Assembly: GCF_050436995.1 (NCBI RefSeq)
Contig: NC_134765.1
Location: 11,125,501-11,189,500, forward strand
Reading direction: 5' to 3'
Source of the DNA: Anticarsia gemmatalis
Taxonomy: Eukaryota; Arthropoda; Insecta; Lepidoptera; Erebidae
Length of the DNA: 64,000 nucleotides
Shown here in pieces: positions 12,569 through 23,225 of this stretch (positions within the stretch are counted from its first letter, which is position 1; every line of letters begins with the position of its first letter). The notes beneath the pieces are model-generated. The model did no database searches. It was not told the DNA's origin and worked only from the letters and a program-made list of their open reading frames with translations. A program made the position numbers and the translations under genes.

Positions 12569-12937
12569 TTAAATCAGTTAACCTGCACTGCATCTAGGAA
12601 AAGTCTTTCATTTATACTGCAGTGGCAATGACCACAGCCGTATTTATTTTAATTTCTTTTAAGCAAAAGTACCGAATAATTTCTCTTCGTAATTTTTTCT
12701 TCATCAAGTCCCAAGTAACCATCCAAAATATGGTGACATCCCAGTGATTGGTTCGTCACCGAACAGTCGGGCGTCGTCGAGTGAATCAATGTGTCCCGGC
12801 TTTACTTGATTGATTGCGTACCATTAACCGTATTAGCTGTATTAGTACCGCTCATATTTGTGACTTTATAACCTCATTTAGTTGGTTTTTGTGTTTAGTT
12901 TATTTGTAGACGTGATTCGTTTAGTGCCATATTATAA

Positions 12938-13199
12938 TCTATACTTCTATACTAATATTATAAAGCTAAAAAGTTTGTTTGTTTGATTGTTTGTTTGTTT
13001 GTTTGAACGCGCTAATCTCAGGAACTACTGGTCCGATTTAAAAAATATTTCAGTATTAGATAGTCCATTTATCGAGGAAGGTTATAGGCTATATATCATC
13101 ACGCTACTACCAATAGGAGCAGAGTAGCAGTGAAAAATGTTACAAAAACGGGGAAAATTCTTCTTATGTGACGCAAGCGAAGTTGCGCGGGTCAGCTAG
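12938..13199 (+). mobile_element. Non-autonomous Helitron
   Basis: Starts with TC (TCTATACTAATATTATAAAG) and ends GCGCGGGTCAGCTAG followed by T, matching the Helitron rule of 5' TC, 3' CTRR and insertion between A and T. The 3' end has the short GC-rich hairpin (GCGAAGTTGCGC) expected just before CTAG. The 5' octamer TCTATACT is doubled (12938-12945 and 12946-12953), and only the outer start is preceded by A. A TTTG run lies at 12972-13004. It encodes no protein and would need a RepHel helicase elsewhere. Confidence 0.85.
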
Positions 13200-13745
13200 T
13201 ATAGTAAAATTATTGCCTGTCACAGATCAGTGAAAAGGCTTGCAGCTTGCAATTAACTTAAAATAGTTAAAATTATAAGTAAGAAGACTGAATTCTGTTT
13301 ATTTTAAAACTATAAAATAAGTTATAATTATCAATCGTTTTTAATGGTTCTTTACATAAAAATGGAATCTCTTTATAACTGACATCAAAACGTCGAAGAC
13401 AGCATTCATAAAAATAAAGTTTTTAGTTTCAGTGTACCTATAAAGTAAATATTAACTTATTTGTTTTTAGTTTATGTTATAATGTAAATATTTGAGTCAA
13501 TTACCAAGGCAAAAATCCCTCACATCGTCGCCTATTAATTTTAAAAGAAACTTACTCCTTTCAACAACTAGTGCGCTAATAATTTGTAGAGACTATAGAG
13601 TCAAACCAATTGACTACTAGTACCGTACGTATAACAAATTAAACTCTTTGTTCAAAGTATTAAAGCAAGAAATCTTCGAAACTGCTTCATTCTCATACGA
13701 ATCGCAAGAGAGCCTTAAATAAGGGTAGTCTCTACATGTCGGCGT

Positions 13746-13817
13746 GGCTCGTTGGTCTAGAGGTATGATTCTCGCTTCGGGTGCGAGAGGTCCCGGGTTC
13801 AAATCCCGGACGAGCCC
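13746..13817 (+). tRNA. tRNA-Pro (anticodon CGG)
   Basis: A complete 72-nt cloverleaf. The acceptor arm GGCTCGT pairs with ACGAGCC and the discriminator base is C. The anticodon stem CTCGC/GCGAG carries the loop TTCGGGT, so the anticodon CGG reads the proline codon CCG. The T arm CCGGG/CCCGG holds TTCAAAT. All stems are perfectly paired, there is no intron, and CCA is not encoded, as usual in animals. The internal RNA polymerase III promoter is intact: A box TGGTCTAGAGG (13753-13763) and B box GGTTCAAATCC (13796-13806). Downstream T runs are only three long until TTTTT at 13855, so termination may be leaky or delayed. It stands alone. Nothing indicates a pseudogene, so it is probably functional. 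Confidence 0.95.
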
Positions 13818-14973
13818 GTTTATTCTTTAAACGAAGGAAGACATGACAAAAACCTTTTTGTTTTAGTTGAAATTATTTACAATTATTAGACATTTTTCTG
13901 AGCTTAGTGTATAACATAAAAAGTCCTAAAGTTCATTTGGTCAACATTGTGGACTTATATTTTTATATTTTTTATTCTTAAAGAGCTCTTGCCCAGCGTT
14001 GGGATATCGGTAGACACAATTTTAATATGAAACTTTTTTATAGAAGATCTTGGTATTGTCTATAAGAAAAATCAGCTTAGTACATATTAACATTTAAAAA
14101 CACCTTTCCAAATCATCACGTAAAGCTAACGTTTCATAACAATAATTTCCACAACACAGCATCAAACCCGAACCCTCGCTATAATCTGTCGTGTGTCTGG
14201 TAATAGTGTGTCTGGTAATAACTCAGTGTTCCATGACAGTGCGTCGTCTGAGCCCTCTCGAGCCCTCCGACTACCTCACGATACTCAGTAGCTTGTACCC
14301 GAGGTTTTGAGCGGATTGTACATCAGTTTCATATTTCTATTGAGAATTATATACGAGTTTTTAGAATTTTTTGAGGATGATGCTTAGTAAGACATAGCAA
14401 AATTTTCATAAATAGTCTAATATTTTAGTTTTGAAAGTTGGCTAATTCAAACATAGCTTTCGAAAATCCAGCTGCACATTGCTCAAACTCAAGCAGTAAT
14501 AAGACTACTAATATTGAGAAGCCAGTCATTTCACTCGCAAACATAGTCTTTTAAAATTATTTAATTACATATTATTACAATAGGAAAGTCAAGAATTTTC
14601 TTCTTTTTCTGTATTAAGAAATCAAACACAATAATCACACATTCGAAGACAACAAATGAATATTACATTTCTTATATTAAAATACTTATTAGTTTATGTC
14701 GGTACCCAATTACACAATTTCATAAAAATACACATAATTTTCTCTAAAAAGTCCGTGAAAGTAAACCACTACATATTAAAAATACTTCCACATCACTCCC
14801 ACGCGTTGTAATTTGAAAACGAATTACATTTCGTCGTTATTTCGAGTAAAGCTGATTGACAACATGATTACTTGTTATTTATACATTCTGCAAGTATTCC
14901 GGTGGCTTCCGTTGTTCTTTGAATAGCTAATACGAAGATGTTTTACCGATGTAGGTATTATTAGAGCCGGTAA
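13818..14973. other. Unique sequence with short repeat scraps
   Basis: No gene seen. A retroelement-tail-like scrap (CTCTTGCCCAGCGTTGGGAT) lies at 13985-14004. A 15-bp tandem pair GTGTGTCTGGTAATA lies near 14192-14222. A GC-richer patch follows at 14225-14290. Confidence 0.45.
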
Positions 14974-15227
14974 TCTATGCTAAAATTATTATAAAGGTGA
15001 AGAGTTTGTTCGTTTGTTTGTTTGAACGCGCTAATCTCAGAACCTACTGGTCCGATTTGAAGAAATCTTTCAGTTTTAGATAGCCCATTTATCGAGGAAG
15101 GCTATAAGCTATATATCATCACGCTACGACCAATAGGAGCAGAGTACGAGTAAAAAAAATTACAAAAACGGGGAAAATTTTGCGCATTCTCTCTTATGTT
15201 GAAAGCGAAGTTGCGCGGGTCAGCTAG
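14974..15227 (+). mobile_element. Non-autonomous Helitron, upstream member of a head-to-tail pair
   Basis: 254 bp from TCTATGCTAAAATTA to GCGCGGGTCAGCTAG, preceded by A and followed by T. The interior closely matches the copy at 12938-13199, including GAACGCGCTAATCTCAG and ATATATCATCACGCTACGAC. There is no open frame. It ends exactly where the next copy begins. Confidence 0.85.
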
Positions 15228-15459
15228 TCTATGCTAAAATTAAAATGAATCTGAAGAATTTGTTTCTTTGTTTGAATGACTTAATTTAAATACCTACTGA
15301 TTGGAAAAAATATTTTTGTGTTCAATAGTCCATTTATTGAGGAAGGCTACATGCTATATAACATCACACTATGATTAACGGGAGTGGAGTAGCAACCAAA
15401 AATGTTGTGAAAACGGCAAAACTAAAGTCTACGCGATCGTAACTGCGGGATTCCAGTAG
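15228..15459 (+). mobile_element. Older Helitron copy abutting the previous one
   Basis: Begins TCTATGCTAAAATTA directly after the CTAG of the upstream copy. It keeps the family order (TTTGTTTCTTTGTTTGAATG, then CATTTATTGAGGAAGGCTAC, then ATAACATCACACTATGA) but with many substitutions. The terminal CTAG has become GTAG at 15456-15459. It is clearly more decayed than its neighbour. Confidence 0.7.
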
Positions 15460-15779
15460 TTATATAAAATGTTTATGCTACTTTATCGGAACCTTTAGAC
15501 ATGTATTAGTTACCTGTCAGGTTATCTAGGAGATAAGTTATTCCGAAGTTATCTTAATGGTTAAGAAGTTCCTTAATATAGTGTTAATTACTTATGATAA
15601 TAAGAAGGGAACAACCGATTTCTCTTACTGTTTTACTACCCTTATTTTTCAGGAATCAAACCTAATTACTCCACTAGAAATATATTTAAATATAACACAA
15701 CACCTTTCACAAGACTAAATCACTAGTTAGTCCTGCAAAGCCTATAACAAAACGCCGGGCAGTGGTGAAATAAAACCGT
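15460..15779. other. Unique sequence, no gene seen
   Basis: AT-rich spacer between the Helitron pair and the duplicated CRE-bearing element. I see nothing specific in it. Confidence 0.5.
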
Positions 15780-15900
15780 TATGACGTCACAAGATGGCGG
15801 TTATGAAGTACCCTCCTCCCGTGAGCAATGAACCGCGAGTATCGCTTCAAATAATACAGGCTTTTTACTAATACGAACATGTTTAGTTTGTTTGTTATCG
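15780..15900 (+). promoter_or_regulatory. CRE/YY1-motif element, copy 1
   Basis: Contains a perfect CRE (TGACGTCA, 15782-15789), then AAGATGGCGG (YY1/Pho-type core), then CCCGTGAGCAATGAACCG and AGTATCGCTTCAA. Order and sequence recur at 16341-16460. A regulatory role is inference from the motifs and the duplicate. It could equally be two copies of an unrecognised repeat. Confidence 0.4.
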
Positions 15901-16198
15901 GTTTGTGTTCATACACTCTCGTAAGGAATCATTTAATAGTATTGCTCTAAAGTCGTCAGTTCTTGTAATAAATACAGCCCTTTTCAAGGTATACGCAACC
16001 AATTGCTAATTAGGTACGCAATGGAGGCTCTCAACAGAAGGCAAAGGCGGAGGTTGGCAATTTTTTAAGAACCTACACTCAAATTGACTTTAGAAAATGA
16101 ATAACTCCCTTGCTCCAATTTAAAACCAAAGCCTTTTGGGTGATTTTGAACAACTTCGACATTAAGGTGACTGACAAATCGTAAAATAATAATAATAT

Positions 16199-16245
16199 TA
16201 ATGACCGTGTGTGAGTTGTCCCAAAATATTTATTTATTTATTTAA
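16199..16245 (+). mobile_element. Retroelement tail fragment
   Basis: Only the terminal block survives: AATGACCGTGTGTGAGTTGT, then CCCAAAATATTT and an ATTT-rich tail. Same family as 9060-9168 (minus) and 34774-34905 (plus). Confidence 0.55.
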
Positions 16246-16340
16246 ATAAAAAAAAAACAATTAAATAATATTAGAAAAAGCCAGAATAATCCCTGACGAG
16301 TCCATCTATAAAAAACCAACTGACAATTCAAATATAGAAG

Positions 16341-16460
16341 TAATGACGTAACAAGATGGCCGCCGGCCCGTGACCAATGAACCGTCGGTATCGCTTCAAC
16401 TAACATGTTCAACTAATGCGAGATTGTCGCCTATTGTCATGTCCGTTTGTTTGTGGGGTA
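16341..16460 (+). promoter_or_regulatory. CRE/YY1-motif element, copy 2
   Basis: Diverged copy of 15780-15900: TAATGACGTAACAAGATGGC, then GCCCGTGACCAATGAACCG and GGTATCGCTTCAACTAAC. The CRE is mutated at its last two positions (TGACGTAA) while AAGATGGC is kept, and there is a ~13-bp deletion after it. Copy spacing is about 563 bp. Confidence 0.4.
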
Positions 16461-17362
16461 GGATATAATGTATTAGACGATATTGGTTTATTTTGAAAAT
16501 ATATTTTGAAGGAATACAACTGTAATGGATGTATGTTTGAATTGGTGATTTTCTGTTTTATAAACTAGAAGCTTTGTAAAGAGAGTAAGAGTCTGATTGA
16601 AATGTCTATAAGGCCTTGGTGAGTATAAAGAGTTTCTAGTAAGAAAATTACACAATTTAGACAATTAATTCACTCCAGATTTTTTTCGACACGATATTCA
16701 CAATTATTCAGTAAAAATAAAATGTGCGTATACATACTTCATGCTACATTAATTTCAGCCAACAACCGTACATTTTCATGAAAAATGTTCAAAAACATCA
16801 CACGTCACAGTCATCACTCACCATTAAACTATGATTTATTTATTTATTCGTAACAAAAAATATAAAAATATTGTGTCAACAAACAAACGCATTATTCCAA
16901 CAAATCATAGACACTTCACATTAGTGTTGCCAGACAAAAAATATTACTGCCATTTCACTAGCGGGGTTGCCAGCAAAAAATACTGACATATATCTGTTTG
17001 CCGCGTGTAAAGTCAAACACAGGGCGAGTAAAAGGCTTTTAACTATCAAATAAAACATTCGGGTAAGTTTTGGCTAAAGGCTATAAATTTAAGTCAACAC
17101 TTAAGTGCCTGTTTACTACGTAGTAACAGGCTATTATGAAATTCAGACGCTGAAAAGTTTTGAGATTTGGGTTCGCTTGTAAAATATTTTTAAAACTTTC
17201 AACAAGTCAACCATAATTAACTTAGTTTTTTCGGTTAGTAATAAAAATGTTAAATGTCTTTCCGAAACTACGTGTATAAGAAATAATTATCACTTGCTCT
17301 AATAGTGACGGAAAACATTGTGCTAAAACCTCGAGCGTCTAAAATTCAATTAATATATTTCT
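16461..17362. other. Unique sequence, no gene seen
   Basis: AT-rich. Two copies of a short GTTGCCAG plus A-run motif occur near 16926 and 16966, with no recognisable element around them. Confidence 0.5.
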
Positions 17363-17471
17363 TGAGGCCATGCAAAGTCCCTAACCAGCACATGGCCAGC
17401 ATGGTGGACTCAAGGACTTAACCCTCCTTCGTTCAGGAGGACCCTTGCCCAACAGTGGGACAGTAAAAGGT
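17363..17471 (+). mobile_element. SINE tail fragment
   Basis: GAGGCCATGCAAAGTCCCTA, then CATGGTGGACTCAAGGACTT and CCCAACAGTGGGACAGTAAA match the plus-sense tail of the SINE at 8533-8868. It is 5'-truncated, without head or B box. Confidence 0.7.
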
Positions 17472-17525
17472 TAAAAAAATCATGAAAAACTAATTGCCTA
17501 TAAAATAAACTCGTAGTTTTTTCAC

Positions 17526-17566
17526 TTAACAATTCCTATGTTTGACGTAAACATAGGAATTGTTAA
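17526..17566. repeat. Perfect 18-bp hairpin with 5-nt loop
   Basis: The left arm 17526-17543 and right arm 17549-17566 are exact reverse complements around GACGT, and each outer end begins or ends TTAA. The arm core is ATTCCTATGTTT. The stem is too short for a typical animal pre-miRNA. It may be the remnant of a foldback element or a replication-template-switch product. Confidence 0.9.
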
Positions 17567-18890
17567 CGAGTCTTACTTAGCAGGATTTTTTCAACTGAAA
17601 CGTAAACATTTATGTAAAAACTTTTATTAAACAAGTTTCTCCGCTAAAAGGGAACCATATTTAAGTGAAAGTAATTACTTCAAGTAGTTGGAAACCTCCA
17701 GGGGTTAGTCGCGAGTTCACAACAATCTACTGATTGTTTACGCTTTTTATGTAAATTCAGAACTTGACGAATTTAACTTTGTAAAATAACGAAAAAAAAT
17801 ATGTTTTAAAAGGTACTGTATACTGAATTCTAATGGGATGAAGAAATATAAGAAGAATATGTAAATATTGTAACCAGTGACAGTTTGGATATATGGAATA
17901 TAGCTATGTATGTATTTAGCTGTTGCTTTAAACTACAAGTAAATTAATTTTCTAAACGAGTAGAAGCAATTTTATATTGTCCCTTATCACCATCTGCGGC
18001 TCTCACAAGCTATAAGTTTCATAAAGGCATAACACCCATGACACTCCATACCATGATCGTAAAAAATATATTGTTATTCATCATTAAACCATACTCTCCA
18101 CTGAATAAGAAACAAGTGACTACCACAAACTAACTGGCTAGCACGTTCCACCAAAAATACCTTATTTTAGCATCAATACAAAAATCTTTAAAATAGTGCA
18201 TCGCTTTAACCCTTTAAGAGACGTATCACCGACCCCCTATAAGTGGATAGTGGAAGGGGTCGTCAGATTTACGGTCAGCGCATAATGGTCTCGCAGGCGG
18301 AGGCGGGCGGCGGGCTGGTGAAATACGACCAATATCCACAAAGAGTTGAACGAGGTGAATGATGGATGAGTGCTGTGATTATGACCACTGCTTGCATTTA
18401 TGGGTGTATGAGATTTGGGTTTGTGTGTGTTTGTTTTGGAGTTTATTTGTTTACCTTTAAACTTTAGTTTTCTTTTCTGTTTCTTATCTGAGATAAAGCA
18501 ACTGTATGTATTTTTTTATTTAATAATACGCTCGTTTTCTAAGGACTGACAGGATGATATATGGTGAGAAAAGGATTGTTATGCTCCTATAAGCTTTCAG
18601 GTACCAAATATTTATTTAAAATCATATTGTCACACGAGTTATTGATTAACAAGAAAACACGTAAAAATAATGCCCGACTTGAGTATCACACCTGGAGCGA
18701 TATGATCCACATAGCATACCTTAAATGGTCTCATGGATAAGTTAAACCAAGGACTATACAATATTCAATCACAATATTGGCAACACGCCCTCAAACATCC
18801 CCGAACAACTTCACCCTCGAACAGAAACTCCGTCAATAAAATCAACACAAACGCTCTTACAAAACAATCACGGAGCCGTAAGCTATTAAA
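17567..18890. other. Unique sequence, no gene seen
   Basis: A GC-rich patch at 18270-18330 lies in otherwise AT-rich sequence. No coding or RNA signature is supportable. Confidence 0.5.
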
Positions 18891-19099
18891 ACTTGACGAC
18901 TACGGATACGTCACGGCAACGAGTCACCAACGACACGGTAACAACACGACAACGTCACGGCAACGAGTCACCAACGACACGGGGACGACTCGGAAACGAC
19001 ACGAAGACGACTCAGTAACGACACGGCGACGCGTCGGTAACAACAGTGTAACTTGACGGTAACGACCCGATACGGTTACGTTATGAGATCGTGATGGTA
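18891..19099 (+). repeat. 11-bp tandem array with 44-bp higher-order repeat
   Basis: Seventeen consecutive 11-bp units run in register from 18891 to 19077, consensus ACGGNAACGAC, decaying beyond. A 31-bp block is identical at 18908-18938 and 18952-18982, an offset of 44 = 4 x 11. The CGA-rich unit excludes most stop codons on both strands, which explains long open frames in both directions here. No protein family is recognisable in either. Confidence 0.9.
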
Positions 19100-20820
19100 A
19101 CGAAATGCTATGGTTATCATCTCTCGTAGTAAAATTGAGAGCTTTTCCCCGAGTTTTTTTTACACAATATATTTGCGAGTACTTTATGGTTATTCTGAGA
19201 AAATCGTAAGGTAACGCACTCATTCTAATTTTCTCCGATAAATGAGTAACTTACGAGTACTTTCAAAAGTCAAAATTAACAGAGACCTTGAGACTAAGAA
19301 ATTTGAACTAACTCAAGCACCATTTTTCTAGATAACTTCTCAAAAACCTCCCAGGCAAGTTTCCCTTTCAGGCATTTTCGTAATTTTCCTTCAAAGCTAG
19401 AGTAAGCTTGTCATGTTGTTATTTAGTTTTGTGTTTATATTAGTTTTATTCAAACAAAGCGGTCTCCGGTGGAAATCTTCCGTGTAATAAATTTCCACGA
19501 GAATGCATGAATAATGAAACACTAGGGTGGCCATGATGGAGAATTGAAACTTTCGGAGCAAAAACAGGCTATTACGTTTTTGTTGAATTTGATGTTTAGA
19601 AAAGGATGTGAGTGGAATTCTTATGAGCGTTATCTAAGAAAGTTATATAATTATTAATCTTTAAAAGATTTAATAAACTATATGTTGCGATATAGAAATG
19701 TGAATATAAGAAGTAAATTATAAGTCATTTTTTAATGTTTTAAAGTTCAAACGCTACAAATCATCCGTTGGATTTGAATATATCTTTCTGAGTATGATAA
19801 TAGCTGCATTCATAATAATAAACTTTGGTTCATTACACCACGCCTTACAAAAGAGGAGCAATAACTATATATAAAACTACAGGATGTTACAGTTTGTTAG
19901 TTATCATACATATAAAGTAAACTTAAAATTGATTAAGTCTTATACTAGATGTACATTCAATGATATAGGAAAATTGAGTGAAATGAAAGTTAAAAGTAAG
20001 TTATAAACTTGAACCCGCAGTATTAGTTCACAAACCTCTATGTCAAGTTTCAAGTTAGCTTAAGTCAAATACAAGTTAAAGTCTGTTCCGTGACTTCTTA
20101 TACTGAATTAACTTTTCTCCTATCATCCTTCGTTCTATAAATTTATTAATATTTAGGTAGAACTTGTAACCTACCAAACGGGTATTTTATAGCTTGTAAC
20201 CTATAAAGAGTAAATGTAAGGAAAGTCACGCATTAGAGAACTCAGAAAAGTCCTCCAAAATAAGAAATAAGTGAACGAAAGTTCAATTATTTGAGAACGA
20301 AGAATGTATGAAAAAATTCAATTTTTTTCTTTTCCATAGCATAAATCAGCTAAATCCAGAAATTCCCTCAAATCAAAAACAGTTGGTCACTCAGAAACGT
20401 GAAAATTTATTCGTATAACAAGAATTAGTTGGTGTAAAACGAAGGGAGGGGCATAAAAGCGGCTAGAACGAGCGGCTTGAAGGGCTCGAGACGCCCTGCG
20501 GTGTCCCTCAGTCCCTCCCGTTACCTCCCGTAGTGTCCTCGAATTATAAACCATTTGATACCTCTTTTTACTTTGTATTTTTATACCCTGTGGGGTAAAA
20601 TTAAAGAATAATATCGTGCGCTTATTGTTCGATAATTGAGTGTATTTTAAAACGATTTGAGAAAGGTTTTTTCATTGGTAGGTTTATATAAATTGATGGT
20701 TTTTTTAAAGAAATTTAATGGGTCAATAGATATTTACGGATGTAAGTATATCTGTCACGAAAACTTTAGAAACATACAAAATATAACGAATATAAATTAT
20801 ATTAGACTGATAGTGGTCAA
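19100..20820. other. 1.7 kb of unique sequence, no gene seen
   Basis: AT-rich, with a GC-richer stretch at 20440-20530 in which CCTCCCG-type runs recur. No open frame or RNA fold I can support. Confidence 0.5.
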
Positions 20821-20893
20821 GTTCTGTGCGGGAATCGAACCCACGACACCTATTGCAATAAAAACGTGACGAGCACTTTGAATATCGCACCCT
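20821..20893 (-). mobile_element. Degraded SINE head
   Basis: On the minus strand GTCGTGGGTTCGATTCCCGC contains a good B box (GGTTCGATTCC), as in the heads of the SINEs at 12356 and 51156. The upstream part is too diverged to fold as a tRNA. Confidence 0.5.
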
Positions 20894-20984
20894 ACTCTCT
20901 ACTTACGAATTATTGTTTCTGTTTGTAAAATACCTACTATAGCCCTAGCTATACCCCACCACAATATGAGACAAATAGCGTAGA

Positions 20985-21009
<25 letters not shown>
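20985..21009 (+). repeat. (AG)n microsatellite
   Basis: About 12 uninterrupted AG units. Confidence 0.95.
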
Positions 21010-21015
<6 letters not shown>

Positions 21016-21246
21016 AAGTCACATATATACCATAGAAATATAGTGCCTTACAAACGCAAAATATAATATTTACTCATACTACGCCAACTTAAAAGTACTA
21101 TATAAATGAAATACAAACAAAAACGTAACATACGTAAAGCAACACGATAATAAAGGCGAATCCGTGGAAATAATCCTTTGAGATATTCGGCGGCGTATTG
21201 TCTAACCCCCCTCGCAGCCGGCGCACGTGACTCGCATGCATATGCC

Positions 21247-21699
21247 AGGGATGTTATACAGCCCCGGAAAAGTATCCGAAACTATTGCACATCCGAAAAA
21301 AGTACCTACTATTCGATACATGCAGAATAGGTTGGTTATGTTACCTTTTAAAATCTTTTATCCATATCCGAAACTAATTGAAACTATGCAAAATCAATCA
21401 AAAATATTTTTATATCCGAAGTAAATACATAATATCACGCCTGAGGTATGCAGAGACCGAATGCAATATTAATCTCTGCAGAAATTAATTTTGCCAGAAA
21501 TTTGTGTCTCAAGACGGTCGTCAAAAACCGACGATACAGAATATGTCTAGATAGATAGCAAGAAAAAACAAGCAACCAAATGGTTTAAAATGCTACGAGA
21601 TAGGCTTTTTAACCAGCAGTGAGAAACTAACGCAGGTTAAAAAAATACGCAAATAATCATATCCGAATCCGAAACTTAATACATTTATATTACATCCCT
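21247..21699. mobile_element. hAT-like non-autonomous element with subterminal repeats
   Basis: The termini AGGGATGTTATA (left) and, reverse-complemented, AGGGATGTAATA (right) form an inverted repeat of about 12 bp with one mismatch. ATCCGAA occurs six times, all on the plus strand: 21274, 21291, 21366, 21414, 21661 and 21667. Subterminal repeats and the (C/T)AGGG-type end are typical of hAT elements, but I cannot see a matching 8-bp target duplication. The interior holds a fragment of another dispersed repeat (21427-21462) and no transposase. Confidence 0.55.
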
Positions 21700-22091
21700 A
21701 GCTCACGGGCACGCTGCCGGGACGCAGTTAGGACGCGCTGCGACGCACGGGTTACCATCGTTCTCGAAAGAAAGCACTTTTCTCCTTCCAATTCGAAAGC
21801 TAATCTAGCTTTTATGTTGCTTCATCGATTTAGTGCAGGTTAGTGATGGTTCAAATTAGTTCCTAGCCTTTTGAAGACTAGTTTGTAGTTTTCGAGCTAT
21901 AGAAAAGAGAATGCCTTTTTAAATATGTTGGTGTATTAATGATTAGAATTGCAAAGAATAGAAACTTTATTGAGTTACTTTGGTTTTCCTAAGATCGAAT
22001 CTAATGTTCCGATTATGGCCACTACATTAGAATTGGTTAAGACTTTAATCATAAAGCCACAATTTTTATTTCGTAAATATAAAGCAGATTA

Positions 22092-22260
22092 AGTTTCATA
22101 ATTCGCCACGACACAGGGAATCCTAGTGTGGGGCCCAGAGATATAATTGTAATACTATATTTTAGTGCCAAGTCCAAAATGTAATATGTGTATAAATATG
22201 TATTGTACTTATATTTTTACAAATAAAGATTATTATTTATTTATTATTATTTATTATAAT
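22092..22260 (+). mobile_element. 5'-truncated LINE 3' end
   Basis: ACACAGGGAATCCTAGTGTG is followed by a T/A-rich 3' UTR, a polyadenylation signal AATAAA at 22222-22227 and a TTATTA-type simple tail to 22260. This is how several lepidopteran non-LTR retrotransposons end. No coding part remains, so the clade cannot be assigned. Confidence 0.55.
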
Positions 22261-23212
22261 TCATCCTATAAATAAGTAAAAAAACTACAAATAAAAATTG
22301 CATACTTTAAAAAAGTCGACATTTTATACATTAAGAATGTTTTCAATAACATTAATAGTATAACCCCAACAACTGTTGATCACTTCTTCCATCAACAACA
22401 ACATACAGCATGTTGTTAGAACGCACTCCAGTAACACAGGGTGTGTGTTATTAGGTGTAAAGTTTAAATTGGCCGGGTCGTCGCCGACCGCTGTAGTCTA
22501 CACCACTGTATGAACTACTAATTGGAGCGCGAGTAGTTTTTACTTATTTAGTAGTGTGTTACATTTTGTTTGTCTGTCTGTATGTAGACTGTAATCCAAC
22601 TCCGAGAGAGATAGATGATATTCAGAACTAAAGCTATTTCACGGAAGTTATTGTTTTCTTGGAGCTAGGAGTTAGTTCGTTATTAATATATAGGTACATA
22701 ATGTATATTAAAATTCACCATAACCTGACTTTTAGTTTAAGAACAAAGGTGATTTAAATGATTTAATTCATTTACGAAAACATGTTCTAAAGATATTAAT
22801 CACAAAACAGTGAACACAGAAACAAAGTTATTCATACTAAAAAAGAAATTTACAAGCAGCAGTCTAATTTTAATTTAAGTATGATTAGGCTCTGCCGAAT
22901 TTTTGAGTTGAATTTAGCGATACTATACGATATCTAAGGAACGAACATAAATTACGCCAAAAACCCACACGACAGACAAACCTAATCACTTTACATTTTC
23001 CAAGTCTACAAAAATTCCAATAACCAATAACTTTATAATTACCAGACCACCGAACTTCGACCTACAAAGTTTCAACATTTCCCCACAAGCAGAACTGAAC
23101 AATAATTAAAATTTCTCGTCCATCATCAATCTGCGTATAGAAATAAAGTAAAAAACATCTAATTGATCAAATTCCCGTGACGTGGCCGCCATCAATCATG
23201 TGCTTTGTACAA

Positions 23213-23225
23213 CGCCATCTAGCGG
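23213..23225 (-). promoter_or_regulatory. CTCF-like motif
   Basis: CGCCATCTAGCGG; its complement CCGCTAGATGGCG differs at one position from the CTCF core CCASYAGRKGGC. Related matches lie at 26183 and 44956. Motif match only. Confidence 0.3.

Noticed and set aside
16418..16431. 14-mer GCGAGATTGTCGCC shared with 25523-25536
   Set aside because: By rough calculation about twenty shared 14-mers are expected by chance within 64 kb; flanks do not align.
18891..19099. CRISPR-like array
   Set aside because: Units are contiguous without spacers, variable, and the DNA is eukaryotic.
18733..19223. Overlapping long open frames on both strands
   Set aside because: Both arise from the CGA-rich 11-bp array, which excludes stop codons on both strands.
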